Assembly (NCBI GenBank): GCA_014529385.2
Contig: CM043962.1
Location: 37,351,098-37,415,097 of the forward strand
Direction of reading: 5' to 3'
Length of the DNA: 64,000 nucleotides
Source: Adiantum capillus-veneris
Taxonomy: Eukaryota > Streptophyta > Polypodiopsida > Polypodiales > Pteridaceae
Shown here: positions 53,706 through 63,781 of the stretch, in pieces
How positions within the stretch are numbered: the first letter of the stretch is position 1
Layout of the letters: each line of letters starts with the position of its first letter
The notes under the pieces: generated by a model
The model's database searches: none
What the model saw: the letters and a program-made list of their open reading frames with translations, nothing else
What the model was told of the DNA's origin: nothing
Position numbers and translations under genes: made by a program

Positions 53706-54262
53706 CTATTGTGAGTCTTGACCGTGCCAAACTAGATTGCATCCAAAACCATGTATGAGCCAAGGTTGTGAATGTTGCGACTGTGTAGCAGGTGGTCATG
53801 CACCCTTAACCTATTTTAGGGTGGCCAAGATACCGTAAATTAGGTGCCTTTGTTTGAAAAAAAAAATGAAAATTAAATGCTTTGGCAATGCAGTACACTT
53901 TTCAAGTGACGAAGAGAGAAAGAGAACTCAAAGGCTCGTTTGATATGGGCCCTACCATGGAAACAAAAAAGGTCCAGCTCCCTAGTGTGCATCTAATGAG
54001 ACCAAGTGCACTTGATTTTTTGCAAGTTAAATTTGCGGCTTGTGTGTGTGTAGGGAAATACTCCCATGATCACGTACTTTGTCACCTGCTTCTTCACTTT
54101 TCCTTGCCTAGCCACCATGCACACGGGTTGCATGCATGTAACCCATGCAAGACTAGAGGGACCACGGCCCTTGTTTTCCCCAATTGTTGGTGCTACCATG
54201 GAACCTAGACAAGCGAACAAGAGACATAACCAAGATCCATTCCAAGATTTGAGGGGGAAATC

Positions 54263-54263
<1 letters not shown>

Positions 54264-54350
<87 letters not shown>
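54264..54350. repeat. (GA)n microsatellite
   Basis: About 87 bp of uninterrupted GA next to the primer-site end of the short-LTR element. Confidence 0.96.
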
Positions 54351-54355
<5 letters not shown>

Positions 54356-54395
54356 CATGCTTCTTTTCCTACTCCATGGCTCCCCTCTCCCCTGA

Positions 54396-54407
54396 GCTCT
54401 GATATTA
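54396..54407 (-). other. Decayed primer binding site of the short-LTR element
   Basis: GCTCTGATATTA on the plus strand, against GCTCTGATACCA expected for initiator-Met priming on the minus strand. It lies one base before the LTR. Confidence 0.6.
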
Positions 54408-54408
54408 A

Positions 54409-54550
54409 TGTGAGGATGGGGGATAGGAGCATGCCACTTTCCACCCAATTGTGCCCTATATAGGCCACATATTGCAAATAATAGGGACCCCTATACCGCA
54501 TGTCCATCCTAGCCCTTGGCCTGCTGCCCGATCTTACCCTAGGCTTGGCA
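54409..54550 (-). repeat. 5' LTR of the short-LTR element
   Basis: 142 bp, TGTGAGGATGGG ... GGCTTGGCA; followed by the target copy CTTAA. Confidence 0.85.
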
Positions 54551-54685
54551 CTTAATCTCACATATACCTTGCCCAAGAAATACCTCTTTGTAATCAAAAA
54601 AATGTTATTCATTCTAGGAAAGAGATCAAGAGCTTTTTGTGTGAGAACATTGCATTTCCGCAACGTATTTTTGCTAAGACTATAA
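54551..54685 (+). pseudogene. Unknown ORF interrupted by the short-LTR element (3' part)
   Basis: With one CTTAA copy removed, the frame from 39905-40077 continues here as LTYTLPKKYLFVIKKMLFIL up to a stop at 54683-54685. The continuity supports both the target duplication and a pre-existing ORF. Confidence 0.45.
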
Positions 54686-54924
54686 CTGATGCGGATTTTT
54701 ATCCCATTTAATGAATATATTTTTTGAATCTCCTATATGAGTAGCTTGTTCATTTTTACTGATTTGTTCAAGACTGTGATTGAAATGTTCAATTTCATTG
54801 TTTTGGAATGTGGATGCCTTCAACATTGGTGTCTTTGGTTGCTTTCTTCTGTGATTTTGCTAAAAACTATGCTTCTTGGTTAATTTGACATTAATTTTAA
54901 GTGCTTTTTAAAAGTGGCCTTGGG

Positions 54925-54932
54925 TATATAAG
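54925..54932 (+). promoter_or_regulatory. Possible TATA box
   Basis: TATATAAG about 90 bp before an ATG at 55020 that opens a decayed ORF. Weak evidence on its own. Confidence 0.3.
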
Positions 54933-55019
54933 TGACTTTCTAGGTTTTTGAAACTTCATTCCTCACATCCACAAACTCTAGATCTAACCTCTCTTGCCAT
55001 CTTCTTCGTGCATGAACCC

Positions 55020-55926
55020 ATGGAAGCAACTTGTGACACACTTCTCGCACAACTGGAAAAGGTAGGAATTGTGGATCAAGGACATGAACTAGTCAATGTG
55101 TTGAAGGCAACAATCGACACGCAAGACATTGCCAGCCTACATGCATAGGTGTTCCAAATCTTCCTTGAGTACATGGTGTAGCACATGGATCAATGTTCCA
55201 TAGTGTCCAAGGGATCCAACATGGCATGCTTGCCAGTGAATTTCCTCAAACGCCTTGTTGAGATATATCAAAGGGATCACTGAACGGGATCGTAGGACAA
55301 AGTATGGGGATGACCTCATAGAGTTGGGCATGGAGTGCATAGGCACCCAACTCATTTCTTGGGACATGGTTCAGGTCTTACTTGTGCTTGAGGGAATGGA
55401 AAAGGGAAAATCAAAGGAAAATGCCAACAAGAAACTGCCTATGACCATTGTGGAGGAATGGAATGAAGCTATCAAAGAGGTTGATGAGAAGGGTGAAGCA
55501 TCTATGGCACTCAGCCTCTTACAAGATCCCATCTCCACTCAGGAGGAAGATTGGATGATAGATGGAAAGGACGTGTTGGAGGAAGTCCCTAACCTCCAAA
55601 ATCTCACTTTGCATGAAATGATAGTGGATGCTCGTCAAATTTTGGTCCTTGATGACATTGCCAAAACATTAGGACTAAGAGAAGATGACTCACTCTCAGT
55701 GCTTGCTATCCATGTGGGCATGAAGGGTCATGGTGCAAAGGAAGAGAGGGGCAAGTTTCAATTAATTTTGAAGACCAAAGTTTCCCACAAAACCTCTCTT
55801 TCCTCCCCAATGAAAATGAACAGAGGTTGGTGCAAACGGTGGAAAGTACCCTTGTGGAAATCAAATCATGTGTCTCATTTTATTAAAGCCTCCCGGAAAG
55901 TGCTTTTCATTCACACAAACCACTAA
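55020..55926 (+). pseudogene. Decayed ORF of unknown function
   Basis: From ATG 55020: MEATCDTLLAQLEKVGIVDQ and a stop at 55147, with the same frame coding-like to about 55280 (CLPVNFLKRLVEIYQRD). A different frame is then open from 55255 to 55926 (223 codons; TIVEEWNEAIKEVDEKGEAS, MIVDARQILVLDDIAKTLGL), giving a mostly helical, acidic protein with no recognised domain. A leucine-rich pattern is visible, but no repeat unit. It could be a host gene remnant or an unusual element ORF. Confidence 0.4.
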
Positions 55927-56597
55927 TTTCTATGGGTGGAGATGATCACTCTAGCATTGACCTTACGAGGAAAAATATGGAAGAGATGGATGAAGACATT
56001 GACATAAATATTTTTAAACCTAATTGATTGTCTATGGTTCCTTATAGCAAGTGTTAAAGTCCTTTAAATTGTTTTGCAAACTGCATACCATGACGCAACA
56101 TGCCCATGGGTAGAAATGGCTCCTTGTGGCACTACCTGAGCCACCTGGGACCATCAATTCTTTGAATTTCTCACATAGAGCTCTCCAAGCATGGTACTGC
56201 AGAGCTGCTCAAAGTGCAAAGCATTAAGTGCCATCCATATTGAAGATTCCCTCACCCTTAATGCTCACAAATGTATGCTGGTGGATCGAGAGGCGACCTC
56301 GTATTCCTTTCAAGAAAGCACCTTGGGTTAGTGCTCTCTCACTGTGCCTAATTAAGCCTAGGTCAAGGTGTGACAGATCCAAAAGGAATTGTAAAAACCC
56401 TTAGCATCGGGTCAGCCATTCAGCCCATACCCACAAATATAATTCACCAAAAGACTAACCAGTCATGATGTAATTACCAAAGAATTAGAGAATAATTTCA
56501 TCTTTTCTACTATTTTTTGTCAACAATTTGTACTTTCTAATTTGTTTTGTTTATATTGTCTAGAAAAATTCATTACCGTAATGCGTGTACAAAATAG
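55927..56597. other. No gene recognised
   Basis: A short coding-like tail (MEEMDEDIDINIFKPN at about 55978-56025) follows the previous ORF. The remainder shows no ORF or repeat that I can name. Confidence 0.4.
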
Positions 56598-57005
56598 TCC
56601 CAATCAAGCACTTATCCGCCAGCGGGACATCGATATCATAGGTGAAATTTTATCAAAACCAGGCAATGGGGGGATTGTACAAAGGTGGAAAGATGATTAG
56701 GAATCACCACAGCACTCGATGGGACCGAGAATGCAAAAAAACCCTTTGTGATCATGGCACTCGACGGGGTCGGATTTTTGTGACCTACGTATCGTGGCGT
56801 ATAGGGGATTTTTTGCGTCCTCCGACCCCGCCGACCACCATGGGATCAAAACTTCCCCATGCATGCCGTGGCACACAAGGGACTTTTTTTGTGTCCTTTA
56901 ACTCCGCCGAGCACCACAGTGCATCCTGGTCATCTTGCCACCTTAGTATGATCCTTCCCATTGCCTAGTTTTGACAAAAGTTCATCGATGTGTTCTTGAT
57001 TGGGG
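56598..57005. mobile_element. Foldback (long inverted-repeat) element
   Basis: The outer arms pair: TCCCAATCAAG at 56598 with CTTGATTGGGGGA at 56995, and ATTTTATCAAAACCAGGCAA with TTGCCTAGTTTTGACAAAAG further in. The middle also folds: ATGGCACTCGACGGGGTCGG against CCGACCCCGCCGACCACCAT. No coding capacity. It resembles a MITE or foldback transposon; no target duplication was recognised with confidence. Confidence 0.75.
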
Positions 57006-57180
57006 GAGAGAATTTAAATTTATCAACTTAATAAATTCAAATGTTAAAAGAACACAATGCGCATAATCAATTGCTACAATTGCATTAAATGGTGGAAATT
57101 GGAGTCATTGATATTATATAAAAAGATTACAAATCTCATAGAGAGAGGTTACATGGAATAAACTAATTCTTATGTAGGCA

Positions 57181-57617
57181 CCCTTCATTTTGCAAATTGA
57201 TTGCCAAAACTAAATCAATGTTTTTTTGGGTTACTTGCTTGTATGCACCATACAAGAAACGTCATCTTGAAATAGATTCACCACAATATCCTCGATGGAA
57301 TCTTGTAGGGTCAATAAAGCTACATGATTTATGCGGGTCATAGAATCACTATATTTATCTATTATCTTTCTCACCACCCGAGAAAAGCCTACTTTTGGTA
57401 TAATAGGAGTGGTGATCTTTTGATATTTTTGAATCTTCCTCAAAGCAATTGTTCCTGGTCTCCATCTCCATTCCTTATATGCTGTTTGCAGTGGTGGAGA
57501 AGCTCGCTGCTTGGATCTCCTTCTGGGCCGGTTTCTCTTCGAGTGTGAGCTTGTCCTTCTTCTTCTTTGCACATTGTTTTTCTCTCTAAGGAAAATTTGA
57601 AGGCTTAGATCTCCCAA
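57181..57617 (-). pseudogene. Histone H3-fold ORF, CENH3-like
   Basis: The ORF 57231-57617 (128 codons) has an Arg-rich tail (QRRRRTSSHSKRNRPRRRSK), then RWRPGTIALRKIQKYQ at residues 51-66, the alpha-N region of H3-type histones. Alpha-1 (FSRVVRKIIDKY), loop 1 (SDSMTRIN) and alpha-2 (HVALLTLQDSIEDIVVNLF, then DDVSCMVH) follow. From the alpha-1 Arg to the LQ of alpha-2 it has one residue more than canonical H3, and it has E-D where H3 has E-A; both are CENH3-like. Alpha-3 is in another frame (VTQKNIDLVLAINLQNEG, 57181-57243), so a one-base shift breaks the protein. No introns visible: a decayed retrocopy or a very divergent gene. Confidence 0.6.
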
Positions 57618-59608
57618 ATTTTTGAAGGCTTAAAGCTCCCAAATTTCACTTGTTGGGTAGCTTGAGATCTATACTCTGTTGCCTTTTTCCTCTGCATCTA
57701 ACCATGCTTGTAAATTTACCAGGTGGGCTCTCTCGGTCTTGACTCTCTGCCAGTCTTCTTGCTCTCTCTGCTTCTTGCTTTGTTTGTGATTCTCTCTCTG
57801 CTATATCTTTATTTTCCCTCTCTTTATTTCTCTTCCTTCTCTTGAATTCTTAAATTTTTGAAGTGGGATCACTTGGTATTAACTTGATCACTTTTTGTTT
57901 GATCCATTGGCCAATATTTTGTGGTGTAGATGCCACGATATCTTGAGCGCAAAGTGTTCTAACAGAAGGTGGGACCTACTCATTTAATAGCGGACCCCAA
58001 TATTCTTCTTCACTTGGTCTTGTTTCTTGTGTGGCTATGTTAAGAGATGAGATTGGTGGGGAGTCCGGCAGAGGTGTGTGGTTGGCATGATGGGTGCGAG
58101 ATCACCAAAAATCTACCGCATGGTGTTTTAATCATCTAGATTCAAAGATTGGGGAGGTTGTTGGCCATCTAGATCGGGTTGTGTTTTAAAAAAAAACTCC
58201 AAAATAGATAAAAAAATCACACACGAAACCACTGATTGGGACGTCAACAAACCACTTGGCATTACAATGCATGTTTACAATCAAAATGGTTATTGTCAAA
58301 AATTAATTAGTCTTATATCCAATACTTGTCATTTTGCCACCTTGTCTCCAACCATCATAAAAATCAATCTTTTGCACTCTAAGCATGACATGATTGTGAT
58401 CGCCTCATGCTAATAACTTTCTCTATTTAGCATTTCAAACTTCTTTGCACTCTACTCTTCTTCCTCTCACCCCCTGATAGATCTCTATAGAACAATTGAA
58501 CATATCATGTAGGGCATTGCTCCTTTTCCTTCCATCTCCATGACGTGTATTTTCAAATACACTGCAGATTTTGTCTGATAGTGTGAGTGCTCCATCCCTT
58601 GGCTACTCCAGATGTCCAATGAACCATAGGTGCCAAGAAAACTTGCACCATGTGCAAAAAGAATGTGTTGAAAAAAAACAAACTCTAGTCCAAACACAAA
58701 CGTATTACTTTGACTGTAGAGACCAAGTGTTCAACCCACCATGTAATGTGTTATGTGTGTTTTCCCCTAGGCATCAACCATTTGCGTTGTGATACTATTG
58801 ATTACAAACTTCAAGGTGGATATCTCATTTGAAGTTAGCTTTGCCTTTTCAAGCAGAGAAAAAATATCATCAATAGACTGCCCCACATGAGCAAGCTTAA
58901 TTCCAAGGCATGCTTCGTTACCTGTGTAGGTGGTGATGTCACACACCTTTTTCCACAACTCAAGATCAGTGGGACTTTGGGAGTTAGAATAGTCTGAAAG
59001 AAAATGCCTTTATTCAGTACTACCCATACATATTTTATTAGGGTAATCATGTGTACTTCCAGATGCCTTCTTGTATGTCCTTTGATAGCAAAAGTGCACC
59101 ACCATGTAGATCAACACTCAATACAATAGCCTCAAGTTCTCTAATACACTCTTCCCTTATTTATGCACTCTCCATATTCCAAGCATGATTAATATGGAGC
59201 ATTAGCATCTTGTTAATAATTTGTAGATGGGCATGAAGGGTGCACACGTGCACATTAATCAGTGGAAGCAGTAGAATAGGATCCCGATTTGGATCATCCA
59301 TGTCTCAATTAGGAGGTACACTTTGGTCACAACTGAGGATACCTTAAAACCATTGTTGTATTGCTTTAATCATTGTTTGTGTAGTGGGCACACCTTCCAT
59401 AGAGTTGACTACGACTTTGACATACTTTCCCTTCCAAGTGGAGTTGTGGACAATAGAAAAGGCAAGGCACTTTCAAGAGAGTACAACATGGAAGCAAGCT
59501 TGTGGAGACAAGAGAGCAACCCCGGTTCCTTGACAACTTGCATATTTTCTAGATCAGTGCAAAAAAGAATTTTTTTGTAATTCATTGTATGATTTTTCTA
59601 TTTTATAG
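57618..59608. other. No gene recognised
   Basis: About 2 kb with only short ORFs on both strands (for example 58485-58697 and 58767-58958, minus). CT-rich stretches occur at 57720-57850. A minus-strand ATG at 57703-57705 opens a 19-codon basic peptide (MVRCRGKRQQS) that could be the tail start of the H3-like sequence, but it is out of frame with it. Confidence 0.35.
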
Positions 59609-60110
59609 TGCCTCCTTTACTCTATGTGGTCAAAGGGTGGACGCTTTTGTATACGCCACATTGACGAATGTCGAACCACCATGGATTGTGGCATCATGGA
59701 AAACTTTGACACTAATGGTGTTAAAGCGAGGTATTGTGGGACTATTGAAAGGACACTAAAGATCAATTTTAGAACCTTTCATATCTTCATCTTTAAATGC
59801 AAGTGGTTTGCAAATGTTTCTAGATGGCATGATAATGTGCTCTAGATGGCATGATAATGTGCTCTACATGGTGGGATCTAGTGTGTATCGAACGAGGACA
59901 TATGATAACTTAGTTTTTCCACGCAATTGTGAGCATGTGAGCATAAACCTTCTTTATGGACCTTATTTCCTTGTAACATAATATATGTCACTCACTTTGA
60001 ACTTCTCTTCTATAGGTCATTTATATTCCATCAATACATCAACCACAACTTTGGTTCGCAGTCCTCGCAACACCTCAAAGAAGAACCATTTTTCCACTAA
60101 TGAAGGGGAT
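59609..60110 (+). pseudogene. CACTA TNP2 remnant (DUF4216), third copy
   Basis: The ORF 59624-59845 reads GGRFCIRHIDECRTTMDCGI, matching the G-x-R-F ... NSG-V/I lead of DUF4216 regions, then VKARYCGTIERTL and FHIFIFKCKWFANV, matching the YYG-x-I ... LFKC-x-W core. Downstream LVFPRNCEHV resembles the next conserved strand. A TTTTATAG acceptor-like sequence precedes it. The termini of this element were not found. Confidence 0.6.
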
Positions 60111-60125
60111 GAGGGAAATTAGACA

Positions 60126-60128
<3 letters not shown>

Positions 60129-60174
<46 letters not shown>
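60129..60174. repeat. (GA)n microsatellite
   Basis: GA run of about 46 bp. Confidence 0.95.
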
Positions 60175-60178
<4 letters not shown>

Positions 60179-60423
60179 TCAAGTGCTAGCACCACCAATT
60201 TTAGCAAGGATGATTGTCATCATGAACGATGATGAGATGGAAGATGATGAAGCTAGCATATCCACAAGCAACAATTCAATTTCTCTCTTTTTTGATTTAG
60301 GAACCATGGATTTAGATTTATATCAACATACTTGTACAGATATTTGGGAAGATATTTATAAATATTCTATATAGTTTATTTTATGAAAAGTTTTTATCGT
60401 GTCGTCCATTTAATGCTTCTTCT

Positions 60424-60562
<139 letters not shown>

Positions 60563-60749
60563 ATTTTTTTAAGCATGATATTTTTTGTTAATCAAGTGGA
60601 TGTGATTAATTTAATGATAAAGTGTCTATTAACATTTCATGAAAAATAACTAATGCTTTGAATTTTTTTAAAAATAGAAAGGAGTACTCAAAGTTGTATA
60701 TTTTGGCTCTATTTTCTTCCAATGTTGTTCTACAGAGTTATGGATGTAA

Positions 60750-60998
60750 GTGGAGTCACCATTTTGTGTTGTGTGTAGTCCTTCCACTATTGAAAACTGC
60801 TTTGAAGAAGCACTCCTTTATTGTGCCTCTTGCTCAACATCTCTACATAACAAGAGAGCTTTTCGCCACCACTATGTAAAGCCTTTTAGAATATGCGATG
60901 AATACATGGATGTAGTCACTCGAGTGAAATGCATGCATGGTGTTCGGGGAAAGAGTGCGAGCCTCTTCTATTTCATGTACAATGCCTATTTTACTTGA
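60750..60998 (+). pseudogene. Cys/His-rich ORF, possibly a zinc-binding fragment
   Basis: 82 codons: SPFCVVCSPSTIENCFEEAL then LYCASCSTSLHNKRAFRHHY. The C-x2-C ... C-x2-C-x4-H ... H spacing is reminiscent of B-box or PLATZ zinc domains (FCVVCS compared with the F-F-V-P-C-S of PLATZ, and DVVTR near the end), but several ligands do not line up and the rest of either domain is missing. A weak call. Confidence 0.3.
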
Positions 60999-61182
60999 GG
61001 CCTAGCATTTGTGACATAGCGATTACATGCCTTGTGCAACCTAGTTTATCCAAATAGTTGAGTGTCATGTTTTAATATCATTTTTTCTATTTTGTGAAAT
61101 TTAAAACATGCTGTCTAATTTTTTTCACACGCAGAACAAAGGAAAATACCCAAACCTGAATGTTTTTGCATCAAAGAAGGGG

Positions 61183-62530
61183 TTAACACTAGAATGGTAA
61201 CAGGACACTTTTATGTCCTTGGACACTTTTGTGTCCTGTTAAGTGACCATTTTGCTTGAATTATTTGAAGAGTATGAAAATGAATTTCTAGGTGCTATAT
61301 ATCCACAAAGTTGCCTTATGAGCTGAAAAAAACTTAGCATTTTTTTTTGACTATCGATCTCACCATTAACCTTACTCTTGCACAACATTTTTGAACCTAA
61401 ACTGTGTGATAAAACGGGTCCTGTTTTTGGCTTTTTTTCAATTTTTGGCAACTATACCACTCTAAATTTCATGTTTGTGAGGTTTAGATGGCTAGAGGTT
61501 AGGCCTTCATAGTTCTCAACATGTTCTGATGCTTGTAGGGAGAGCTAAGTGTTAAAATTGAAAGTTATGACCAATTTACAAGAATTGCATAATCCTGTTT
61601 TTTGGCCAAAAGTAGCACTTATATGATTTTTTTGGTGGCTTTCTTGATATCCAAATTCAATTTTGATTGTGTAAGTCTAATGTATAACATAAATCTAATC
61701 TTCCTTGAGTTCTCGGGGACCCAATATTCTATATAGCATAGTATATGATGATGGTTGAGTTTTTTGATTACTGAAGAATACGATACATTTTAGAGTAGCA
61801 AGTATAACTTTCTCAATATTGCTAGTTTCTTAGGCCAATTGTGTGTATTTTTTAGGTAGTAACCATATCTAATCATAGACTACAAACTTGTCTAGATATT
61901 GAGTAGTTTATATGGGTTTCTAGAGGTCATAATGCTAAACCCATTTTTTTCATGTTTGTTGCTGTATTTAGCACTTTATCATTGCCTCCAAGGTTCCAAT
62001 TGTAAGAGATCCATTATCCTTTTGACATGCTCCATGGCTCCTTTTGAATCCAGAGGCCCAAAGGAAACTAAGAAAACATGTATATAGTATTTGTATTGAG
62101 CGTGACTATAGAAACTTTGATGATAGGTCCTCAGAATGGCAAAAATGCAACTTTTTGTACCTTTTTTTTTGCCCAACAAAAAATTAGTGAGGTAAAAGCA
62201 ACCATATGTTTTGGTCACCAACCCATTGAAGTTAACGGGGCATTTTATCTCATGTCCTACAAAAATCTCCACTCTTATTTATATGCAATCAACCGTAAGA
62301 AATTGCTGTTTTGGGCAAAATGCACTGGTCCATCAACTTTGGAGACTTGTAGTGACCAAGGGATGAGAAAAATTACAAGTTTATCATTTTTTCCATATGT
62401 AGTAGTTATTGAACTATAAGCTTATGAAAGGATTTTTCAAAATGAGTGGATCTATTATGGTTTTGGAATTTTTTCCCAAAACCCTGAAAGGACACTTTTA
62501 TGTCCTGTTAGGTTACCATTCTAGTGTTAA
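61183..62530. mobile_element. TTAA-flanked element with CACTAG termini, piggyBac-like, non-autonomous
   Basis: 1340 bp (61187-62526) flanked by TTAA on both sides (61183-61186, 62527-62530). The ends are inverted: CACTAGAATGGTAAC at the left, with GTTACCATTCTAGTG at the right, followed inward by CAGGACA motifs. TTAA targets are the hallmark of piggyBac. No transposase ORF is present. CACTA elements make 3-bp duplications; here the 3-bp flanks (TAA left, TTA right) do not match directly, while the 4-bp TTAA does. Confidence 0.72.
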
Positions 62531-63016
62531 TAATAAGAGAAATAATAGGAGCAGAAATAAACGCGGTAATAAGCACGATAGTACCCATGGTAATATTCAA
62601 AGTACAAAATAGTCATCCCGGACCATTTTGGACTCTCTCTCTAGGGACTAGGATAAATGTTTTCAAATCAATAGGTGGACAAAGTGTCCCATGCTAATTA
62701 ATACACACACACACACACATGGTGCGCACAGAGGTGGAGACCGGTCCTTGCCGGGGACGAGACTATTCTTTTCCTTTCCTAATAAAAGATTCGATGGGAT
62801 CTTGGAGAAAAATTAATTGTGTTAGGGAAATAGACCGAGTAGTAGGACCCACAGGCTAGATCAATGAGCGTCTCCCTATGAATCTCATACCCACCCACTG
62901 GTAATTTTGATGGAACGACCAAGAGACATGTAGGGACTCACTCTCTCCTACTCCTAGCCCCTACATCCTACACATATAGATACCAAACCCCTACCCAAGC
63001 CACTTTTGTGCGCCCA

Positions 63017-63019
<3 letters not shown>
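62531..63019. other. No gene recognised
   Basis: The plus strand right after the TTAA element encodes a basic Asn/Arg-rich tail (NNKRNNRSRNKRGNKHDSTH) ending at 62612. Whether this was coding is unclear. The remainder has a short CA run at 62701-62720 and no ORF. Confidence 0.35.
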
Positions 63020-63088
<69 letters not shown>

Positions 63089-63090
63089 AC
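63020..63090. repeat. Compound (CT)n(CA)n microsatellite
   Basis: CT run to about 63064, then CA run. Confidence 0.95.
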
Positions 63091-63201
63091 AAAGCAAGCA
63101 AGTAAAATCAGTCTTTGTTACTACATTCTAGTGTATCACATATAGAGTTAACTGATAGGTGTAGATTGTCAATAGAGACAATAATTAAATGCTTAAGCAC
63201 T

Positions 63202-63515
63202 CCCACCATCCAAGTGATCATGTTATGACAAACAACTTATAGAACAAACACTGCTCTCTCTCTCTCTCGATCTCTTGAATATTCAAATATACGTCCAATT
63301 CTCTTGAACTTTATTTTGTTCTTTCATTGAGGAGAATACTTCTCCAAATCCAACCTTGTAACTCATATCCCTCACCCTCTAAAAGGAGACAGTAGATTCG
63401 AACACCCACAAGTTGGATCAATGAGCATCTTGCAATGAATCTCATAGCCAAATCTCGTAGCCAGCCCGCCCACCGTCCAAGTGAACATGTTATGACAAAC
63501 AAGCCATAGAACATG
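63202..63515. repeat. Diverged local duplication
   Basis: CCAAGTGATCATGTTATGAC at 63210 recurs as CCAAGTGAACATGTTATGAC at 63476. A second phrase, GATCAATGAGC...ATGAATCTCATA, occurs at 62859 and 63417. They show an old duplication of this AT-rich segment. Confidence 0.6.
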
Positions 63516-63748
63516 AAAAGCCTCTCGTGATAGCCAGCTCCATTATACACACCCTTACCCTCGCTCGCCCAACCCCTCGTGCCCCTTCCTCGTCTCTCCC
63601 TCACCTCACATGACGTATTGTACCGCCCATATTTCCTCTTCCTCATTTAGCTCGCATGAACCGAGATTCCTTTTCTTTTCTGGATTTCCTTGAGCTCTTG
63701 TTTGGTTGGCCTTGTCATAGAACTTATAATAAATAGCACTTATAGTAG

Positions 63749-63781
63749 TTGATGTGTAAATGGATACTATTTACACATCAA
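63749..63781. repeat. Hairpin with 13-bp perfect arms
   Basis: TTGATGTGTAAAT, seven bases, then its exact reverse complement. A partial further copy (TTACGCATCAAGTACTA) follows. It may be the end of a MITE. Confidence 0.75.

Larger units (their letters stand above)
52966..54408 (-). other. Interior of the short-LTR element, right part
   Basis: Contains coding-like minus-strand sequence at 52880-53089 (LFAIDAIKQRYDPPIVGKCD) and 53460-53705, and a GA/CT microsatellite. No retroelement domain recognised. Confidence 0.5.
40078..54550 (-). mobile_element. LTR element with about 140-bp LTRs, host of Gypsy-3
   Basis: LTRs 40078-40217 and 54409-54550 share TG...CA ends and recognisable phrases (TGTGCCCTATATAGGCC, AATAATAGGGACCCC, TTACCCTAGGCTTG). 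A perfect 5-bp target duplication CTTAA lies at 40073-40077 and 54551-54555. On the minus strand a decayed initiator-Met primer site sits beside the right LTR and a purine tract (AAGGGGGGAG) beside the left one. Without Gypsy-3 the element is about 3.8 kb. No gag-pol is recognised, so it is a non-autonomous, large TRIM-like element with possible captured coding sequence. Confidence 0.85.

Noticed and set aside
53993-54448. ORFs on both strands with (SL)n or (RE)n repeats
   Set aside because: Produced by the GA/CT microsatellite at 54264-54350; no other coding signal. The same applies to 60383-60649.
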